44,856 nt of DNA from Paenibacillus sp. PL91 (GTDB lineage Bacteria > Bacillota > Bacilli > Paenibacillales > Paenibacillaceae), in NCBI RefSeq assembly GCF_012935325.2, contig NZ_JABBYG020000032.1:1-44856 (forward strand), in the 5' to 3' direction. Of the stretch, positions 40,435 through 44,856 are shown in pieces; position 1 is the first letter of the stretch; the number at the start of each line of letters is the position of its first letter. The position numbers were made by a program, and so were the translations under genes. Under the pieces are notes generated by a model. That model worked only from the letters and a program-made list of their open reading frames with translations, did not search any database and had not been told where the DNA came from.

Positions 40435-41556
40435 TTAAGCTTCGAAAATGTTAAGTTCAGTTGCTTTATCGAACAAATGTACTTTGTTCATGTCAAGCGC
40501 AAGCTTAACGCTTGTGCCATCACGTAGACCGGAGCGGCCATCAACACGAGCGATAACTGTGTCAGTGCCGATACCGTTCAGGTATAGATACATTTCGTGA
40601 CCAAGGTTCTCAGCAACCTCAACATTCGCGTTCACGATTGTTTGTGGGGAAGCTTCCAAGAATACTGGCTCTTCGTGAAGATCCTCTGGACGAATGCCTA
40701 GAATCACTTCTTTGCCGATATAACCTTTCGTGCGAAGCACTGCTGCTTTGCCTTCTGGAACAACAACATCAACGCCGCTAGCTTTGAAGCGAAGCGCGCC
40801 GCCTTGCTCTGCAAGGGAACCGCTGATAAAGTTCATCGAAGGAGCGCCGATAAAGCCAGCTACGAAGATATTAACAGGGTGGTTGTACAGCTCTTCAGGA
40901 GAAGCTGTTTGCTGAATGAAACCGTCTTTCATAACAACGATACGGTCACCCATTGTCATTGCTTCGATTTGGTCATGCGTTACGTAGATTGTAGTTGTTT
41001 CAAGACGTTTAGTAAGCTTGCTGATTTCCGCGCGCATTTGTCCACGAAGTTTCGCGTCCAAGTTGGAAAGCGGCTCATCCATCAAGAATACTTGCGGCTC
41101 ACGAACGATTGCGCGTCCTAGAGCGACACGTTGACGTTGACCACCGGAAAGTGCTTTTGGTTTACGGTCAAGCAAATGCTCGATATCTAGAATTTTAGCA
41201 GCTTCACGAACACGTTTGTCGATGTCTGCTTTTTTGAATTTACGAAGTTTAAGGCCGAAAGCCATGTTTTGGTAAACGTTCATGTGCGGGTACAACGCGT
41301 AGGATTGGAATACCATCGCGATGTCGCGGTCTTTAGGAGCTACGTCGTTCACAAGGCGGTCGCCGATGAACAATTTGCCTTCGGAAATTTCTTCAAGGCC
41401 TGCAATCATACGAAGAGTTGTCGATTTACCGCAACCAGATGGTCCGACCAATACGAGAAACTCTTTGTCTTTAATATCTAAGTTAACGTCAGTAACCGAT
41501 GCTTTGTCAGTACCCGGGTATTTTTTGTAAATGCCTTCTAAACGTACGCCTGCCAT
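40435..41556 (-). CDS. msmX: Sugar ABC transporter ATP-binding protein (MsmX/UgpC/MalK type)
   Basis: A 373-residue ATPase that energises carbohydrate ABC importers; in B. subtilis a single MsmX serves several. Walker A GPSGCGKSTT (about 38-47), Q-loop FQSYALYPHMNVYQN, signature LSGGQRQRVALGRAI, Walker B VFLMDEPLSNLDAKLR, switch His in YVTHDQIEAMTMG, and a C-terminal TOBE/OB domain (about 235-373). No permease or binding protein genes are nearby, which fits a shared multitask ATPase. It has its own terminator. Confidence 0.93.
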   Translation of the reverse strand: MAGVRLEGIYKKYPGTDKASVTDVNLDIKDKEFLVLVGPSGCGKSTTLRMIAGLEEISEGKLFIGDRLVNDVAPKDRDIAMVFQSYALYPHMNVYQNMAFGLKLRKFKKADIDKRVREAAKILDIEHLLDRKPKALSGGQRQRVALGRAIVREPQVFLMDEPLSNLDAKLRGQMRAEISKLTKRLETTTIYVTHDQIEAMTMGDRIVVMKDGFIQQTASPEELYNHPVNIFVAGFIGAPSMNFISGSLAEQGGALRFKASGVDVVVPEGKAAVLRTKGYIGKEVILGIRPEDLHEEPVFLEASPQTIVNANVEVAENLGHEMYLYLNGIGTDTVIARVDGRSGLRDGTSVKLALDMNKVHLFDKATELNIFEA

Positions 41557-41645
41557 GATAATTTTCCCCCTAAAAAGAAATTTCGATATGCCTATATCTT
41601 ATCCCACTAGGGAAGCTGTGACTATGCACATACTTTACAAAAAAA

Positions 41646-42788
41646 CTAATTTCTTTTCGTAACTTTGTACAATAGCAATATAATTTTGACTAATACGGCA
41701 TCCCGGAATTGGCGAACATCCAGCCCAGTCTCCTGTTTAAGCTTGTCCAAACGATATAATAGCGTATTGCGATGAATGTATAATTTCTTTGCTGTTTCAC
41801 TTACATTACAATCCAGCATAAAAAAAGTGTCTAGCGTACTCAGCATTTCCGACTCTACGAACAAATCGGCTCTTTTTAACGATTGCTCCAAATATTTAGA
41901 ACGCTGCACCTCGGGTATTGCGTTTAGTAGACGCTCCAGCTGAAGCATCCATGGCAAATGAATACTCGTTCCGACATGAAACTTGCGGCCGAGATTAACC
42001 GTTTCCCTTAGCAGCATGGTCGTCTCGACCATCCCCTTAGCCGGTGATGTGGGATGAGCGACAGCCAGATGGCATTCCCCGATCCACTCACTGGCAAGCA
42101 TTTCGTGGAGCCCGAGCCCAATCGAAGCTAAGCTGTCCTCCAGCGTCTCTTCCTCCTGCTCGTCGAAAGCATCCGAATCCTCGTCCTTCAATAACGACAT
42201 CGAACCCCATATGAGCCACTCCTGGCCTTTAAGCGGAATAAGAAGTACATCGTCAGACATAAATGAACGAAGCAGCTTCTCCAGCTCGGTATACGTGGCT
42301 TGCTTCGTGCCTGACTGTTCAGTGACGAGCAAGAATGGAATCATTTCATTGAACAAACGGCTGCCAACGGTCAAATGATCCGGTAATGAAAAGGCAGGCT
42401 CATTCGACTCCAGCTGCTTCTGTATCCAATCGCCTAGCTTAAGTGCTTGTCTCTCTGTTTCAGAAAGCGACGCTGTCTTTTTCTCGGCCAAAGCTCCGCT
42501 ATTAAGCTGGAGCGTCCAGCTGATCAATTCTTTTTCGGTTGCTTGCAGCGACTGGCTCTCGATTTCTAATAGTTCAATCTCATATTCAGTAGAAGAGATG
42601 ACGATCCATGTTTTCCCATTGCTTTCAACGCGCTGTCCTTCATTGGATGAAGAAAGCGCTTCATCGCCTAGCCATACCACGGAAGCATTGCTTACTAAAT
42701 CGCTCCACTCTGCTATCGATTTCGAAACAGCATGTACCGGACAATTCAAAATGTGCTGCAGAGGCTTTAACCAATCTGTCGTGCTCAT
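41646..42788 (-). CDS. PucR/CdaR-type helix-turn-helix regulator
   Basis: About 380 residues. The C-terminal PucR HTH (about 320-378) reads FMLDCNVSETAKKLYIHRNT then LLYRLDKLKQETGLDVRQFR. The central region (GLHEMLASEWIGECHLAVAH, ETVNLGRKFHVGTSIHLPWM) resembles the GGDEF-like domain of CdaR proteins. The frame extends to 42869, but that ATG lacks a ribosome site; GGAGATAG precedes ATG 42786-42788 (MSTTDWLKPL). It is directly upstream of the msmX-type gene on the same strand, 90 bases away, so a link with sugar uptake is possible though unproven. Confidence 0.85.
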   Translation of the reverse strand: MSTTDWLKPLQHILNCPVHAVSKSIAEWSDLVSNASVVWLGDEALSSSNEGQRVESNGKTWIVISSTEYEIELLEIESQSLQATEKELISWTLQLNSGALAEKKTASLSETERQALKLGDWIQKQLESNEPAFSLPDHLTVGSRLFNEMIPFLLVTEQSGTKQATYTELEKLLRSFMSDDVLLIPLKGQEWLIWGSMSLLKDEDSDAFDEQEEETLEDSLASIGLGLHEMLASEWIGECHLAVAHPTSPAKGMVETTMLLRETVNLGRKFHVGTSIHLPWMLQLERLLNAIPEVQRSKYLEQSLKRADLFVESEMLSTLDTFFMLDCNVSETAKKLYIHRNTLLYRLDKLKQETGLDVRQFRDAVLVKIILLLYKVTKRN

Positions 42789-42885
42789 TTCTCTATCTCC
42801 AATCTCCACAAGCGTTAGCGGCTGAGTGCATCCTCTTACAGGACACGCAATTACGTTTAGCAGCTCCATAAAAGCAGGGATAATG

Positions 42886-42931
42886 TTTAAAAAGCTTATT
42901 CCTACTTCTATGTAGAATAACGCTTTTTTTC
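42886..42931. terminator. Bidirectional terminator between the tagO-type gene and the PucR-type gene
   Basis: Stem AAAAGCTTATTC/GAATAACGCTTTT with T runs on both strands, 30 bases after the tagO-type stop. Confidence 0.75.
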
Positions 42932-42959
42932 GTCATTGTACCATAAGAGCCAGCCTAAT

Positions 42960-43907
42960 TCAGCCTAATGCGAGTAAAAGAATGATTGACAGCAGCGCAA
43001 ACAGCGTCGCAATCAAGTAAAGAAATGATACCGTTTGTACCTGACTTAGCCCCCATTTCATTAAAATATGATGCGTGTGCAGCTTGTCTGCCCGGTGCAA
43101 ACCCTTGCCGCTTATGAGCCTGCGCAGCATCACATAAGTGGTATCGAATATGGGCAATCCAAGCGCCAGCATCGGAACTAGCAGCGTGATAAACGTCGCT
43201 CTCTTAAACGTTCCATCAACTGCAATGACTGCTAACGTATAGCCCAGAAAAGTCGCCCCGGCATCGCCCATAAAGATACGTGCGGGATAAAAATTGTGCA
43301 CTAAAAACCCGAAGCATGCACCTGCAACAATAACCGCTAGAATAGCTGTGTTTGGCTGCCCTGTTATGAGAGCCACGGTTAATAGCGTAAGTGCAGACAA
43401 CGTGCAGACACCGGACGCGAGTCCATCAACACCGTCTATAAAATTGATCATATTGATCAAGCCAAAAACCCACAGCGTCGTTGTCAGCCATGAGAACCAA
43501 TCAGGAAACGAAATAAACAGATCTGTAAACGGATTAGCGATACCCGCAATCTCGATATGGAATAAGGTCGGGATTGAGGCTGCCCCCATATAGAGTATCA
43601 CTCGCGGCCATACGGGAAAGTCCCGCCCCTTCGCCTTTGCGCCATCATCAAGAAGCCCAACGATAACAAGTACTGTACCCCCTGTAACGATCGTCCAAGT
43701 GAGCGGTGTAAAGCCAATAAAAGTAAACATCGCAATGATGCAGCTGGCAAAAATAGCCGCTCCTCCCATCAGAGGAATCGGCTTATTATGTATCTTCCTT
43801 TGAGTGGGTTGATCCACAAAACCATGGCGCAGTGCAAGCTTCCGAAGCGGTGGTACGCTTGCAAATACAATCGCAAAGCTAATCAATGCCGCTAAACCGT
43901 ATATCAT
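42960..43907 (-). CDS. tagO: Undecaprenyl-phosphate GlcNAc-1-phosphate transferase (TagO/WecA type)
   Basis: A polytopic membrane enzyme of 315 residues with about ten hydrophobic segments that starts teichoic acid or other glycan lipid-linked synthesis. Seen: FVDQPTQRKIHNKPIPLMGG (first conserved loop), VGLLDDGAKAKG with the Asp pair, INMINFIDGVDGLASGV, FNYPARIFMGDAGATFLGY-like segment (here HNFYPARIFMGDAGATFLG), and the HIS-type loop DKLHTHHILMKWG. These separate it from MraY. Substrate is inferred from the family. ATG follows AGGGG. Confidence 0.93.
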   Translation of the reverse strand: MIYGLAALISFAIVFASVPPLRKLALRHGFVDQPTQRKIHNKPIPLMGGAAIFASCIIAMFTFIGFTPLTWTIVTGGTVLVIVGLLDDGAKAKGRDFPVWPRVILYMGAASIPTLFHIEIAGIANPFTDLFISFPDWFSWLTTTLWVFGLINMINFIDGVDGLASGVCTLSALTLLTVALITGQPNTAILAVIVAGACFGFLVHNFYPARIFMGDAGATFLGYTLAVIAVDGTFKRATFITLLVPMLALGLPIFDTTYVMLRRLISGKGLHRADKLHTHHILMKWGLSQVQTVSFLYLIATLFALLSIILLLALG

Positions 43908-43992
43908 TGCAACTACCCCTTTTTTTATTTATTACCGTATGTATACATTGTTCCCTTATATCGATAAAATACAAGAAACAATTCATACCTGT

Positions 43993-44022
43993 TTGACCGT
44001 AATGGATCATTCATGGTACGAT
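43993..44022 (+). promoter_or_regulatory. Candidate promoter of the FMN reductase gene
   Basis: -35 TTGACC (43993-43998), 18-bp spacer, -10 TACGAT (44017-44022), about 75 bp upstream of the start codon. The -10 match is moderate. Confidence 0.45.
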
Positions 44023-44097
44023 TTATTCAAAGTACACTTATCGGATTAATGATATATTAATCTGCCACTATTTGATTGCGAAAGAGGAGTGCTGCAC

Positions 44098-44649
44098 ATG
44101 CCTAATATCGTTATTATTTCCGGTAGTCCGAATGCTTCGTCACGCTTGAATGGGATCACGCAGTACGTTGAACAGCAATTAATCGAGAATAAGCTTTCGG
44201 TCAATCTTATTACGGTCGTGTCATTGCCGGCCGAAGATCTTATTCATGCGCGTTTTGGCAGCCCAGCTATAATTGAGGCTAATAAATTAGTCGAGGAGGC
44301 TGATGCAGTCATCATCGCAAGCCCTGTCTATAAGGCTTCCTATACGGGCGTATTGAAAACATACCTGGATCTGCTTCCACAAAAGGGTCTTGACGGGAAA
44401 ATTATTGCTCCTTTATTTATTGGCGGAACCATTGCTCATCTTCTCTCCATTGACTACTCCCTTAAGCCGGTATTAGCCTCGATGGGCGCTAAGTTATACG
44501 TTAGCGGCGTTTACGCAATTGACTCGCAAATTAACCGTACCCAAGAACCTAATGAAGCTCCTGTATTTGAGTTAAATGAAGAGCTGACTCTGCGTTTAAC
44601 GGAAACGGTAAATGAGTTGGTTCGCGAGCTTTCTCTTCGAAGCAAATAA
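44098..44649 (+). CDS. NADPH-dependent FMN reductase (SsuE/azoreductase-like flavoprotein)
   Basis: A 183-residue flavodoxin-fold protein. FMN phosphate loop IIISGSPNASSRLNGI at the N-terminus, ADAVIIASPVYKASYTGVLK in the middle and the LPQKGLDGKIIAPLFIGG segment resemble SsuE-type FMN reductases, which supply reduced flavin for sulfonate desulfonation. No sulfonate genes are near, so the role is open (general FMN reductase or quinone/azo reductase). GAGGAG precedes ATG 44098-44100; an earlier in-frame start at 44089 lies inside the ribosome-site spacer. Confidence 0.88.
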   Translation: MPNIVIISGSPNASSRLNGITQYVEQQLIENKLSVNLITVVSLPAEDLIHARFGSPAIIEANKLVEEADAVIIASPVYKASYTGVLKTYLDLLPQKGLDGKIIAPLFIGGTIAHLLSIDYSLKPVLASMGAKLYVSGVYAIDSQINRTQEPNEAPVFELNEELTLRLTETVNELVRELSLRSK

Positions 44650-44668
44650 CGATTATTAAACAAATAAA

Positions 44669-44709
44669 GGTGTACGCTGGAAGCAACGGATTGCTTTCAA
44701 GCGTACACC
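44669..44709 (+). terminator. Hairpin after the FMN reductase gene
   Basis: Stem GGTGTACGCT/AGCGTACACC with an inner AAGCAA/TTGCTT pair, 20 bases after the stop. The trailing sequence CTTCCTATT has few T's, so termination efficiency is uncertain. Confidence 0.65.
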
Positions 44710-44732
44710 CTTCCTATTAGTATAGAAAAATC

Positions 44733-44763
44733 AAAAAAACCGAAGATCCTAAGATCCCCGGTT
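44733..44763 (-). terminator. Terminator after tRNA-Lys
   Basis: Paired AACCG/CGGTT and GATC/GATC arms, followed by a seven-T tail on the minus strand, 23 bases past the tRNA. Confidence 0.8.
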
Positions 44764-44785
44764 ACGAGTTAAATGTTAGAAAAAA

Positions 44786-44856
44786 TGGTGAGTCATGTAG
44801 GATTCGAACCTACGACACCCTGATTAAAAGTCAGGTGCTCTACCAACTGAGCTAAT
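44786..44856 (-). tRNA. tRNA-Lys (anticodon TTT), 5' end beyond window
   Basis: The anticodon loop reads CTTTTAA (anticodon TTT). The D-arm has AGCTCAGTTGGTAGAGC, the T-arm GGTTCGAATCC, and the 3' acceptor ATGACTC is followed by A and an encoded CCA (44786-44788). The first five bases of the 5' acceptor strand lie past position 44856. Confidence 0.95.

Noticed and set aside
42789..42869. N-terminal extension of the PucR-type regulator to 42869
   Set aside because: No ribosome site before that ATG, whereas GGAGATAG precedes ATG 42788. The extension has cysteine-containing sequence (CPVRGC), so it is kept only as a low-probability alternative.

Overview
The window reads as chromosome of a low-to-mid GC Gram-positive bacterium (Bacillota), most likely Paenibacillus or a close relative. 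This rests on gene content and order: hprK-lgt-ppaX-yvoF-his operon-yvcD-trxB-rapZ-yvcK-whiA-crh-clpP, cggR-gapA-pgk-tpiA-gpmI-eno, secG-rnr-smpB-ssrA. That order matches the Bacillus subtilis arrangement closely. CggR, CtsR and HPr kinase/Crh regulation are also typical of Bacillota. The genus is inference.

Layout. 1-4150 is an accessory-looking stretch: the N-terminus of a tyrosine recombinase, a small Cys-rich protein, a MerR regulator with an aldo/keto reductase, and a TetR regulator with an SDR reductase. It is sprinkled with four copies of one intergenic hairpin repeat and ends beside the tmRNA gene. 4190-9400 is the RNA quality-control block (ssrA, smpB, a cold-shock gene, rnr, secG). 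9499-10266 is a sugar isomerase-like protein. 10403-17726 is the central glycolytic operon with its repressor CggR, a near-perfect CggR operator and a possible cre site. tRNA-Arg(CCG) and CtsR-controlled clpP, on the + strand, follow. 18828-26109 holds crh, whiA, yvcK, rapZ, glucokinase, trxB and a TPR protein; 26267-28139 holds prs and hisJ. 28266-34903 is the histidine operon hisZGDBH-F-IE. 35095-38268 is yvoF, ppaX, lgt and hprK. 38390-42788 has an ECF sigma/anti-sigma pair, an MsmX-type sugar ABC ATPase and a PucR-type regulator. 42960-44856 has a TagO/WecA-type transferase, an FMN reductase and a partial tRNA-Lys.

The genes combine into a few physiological themes: carbon flow and its control (CggR, HPr kinase, Crh, PpaX, MsmX, GlcK, YvcK), RNA and protein rescue (tmRNA, SmpB, RNase R, ClpP), histidine and PRPP synthesis, and envelope precursor and lipoprotein work (TagO, Lgt, SecG).

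The most unusual points are: RNase R carries a roughly 250-residue RGG-rich tail; hisA is missing from an otherwise complete his operon whose spacers are filled with three different repeat types; the rapZ leader holds an exact 3 x 40-bp array of hairpins with compensatory stem changes; and the Crh-position protein keeps His15. No CRISPR array, complete insertion sequence or prophage was seen.
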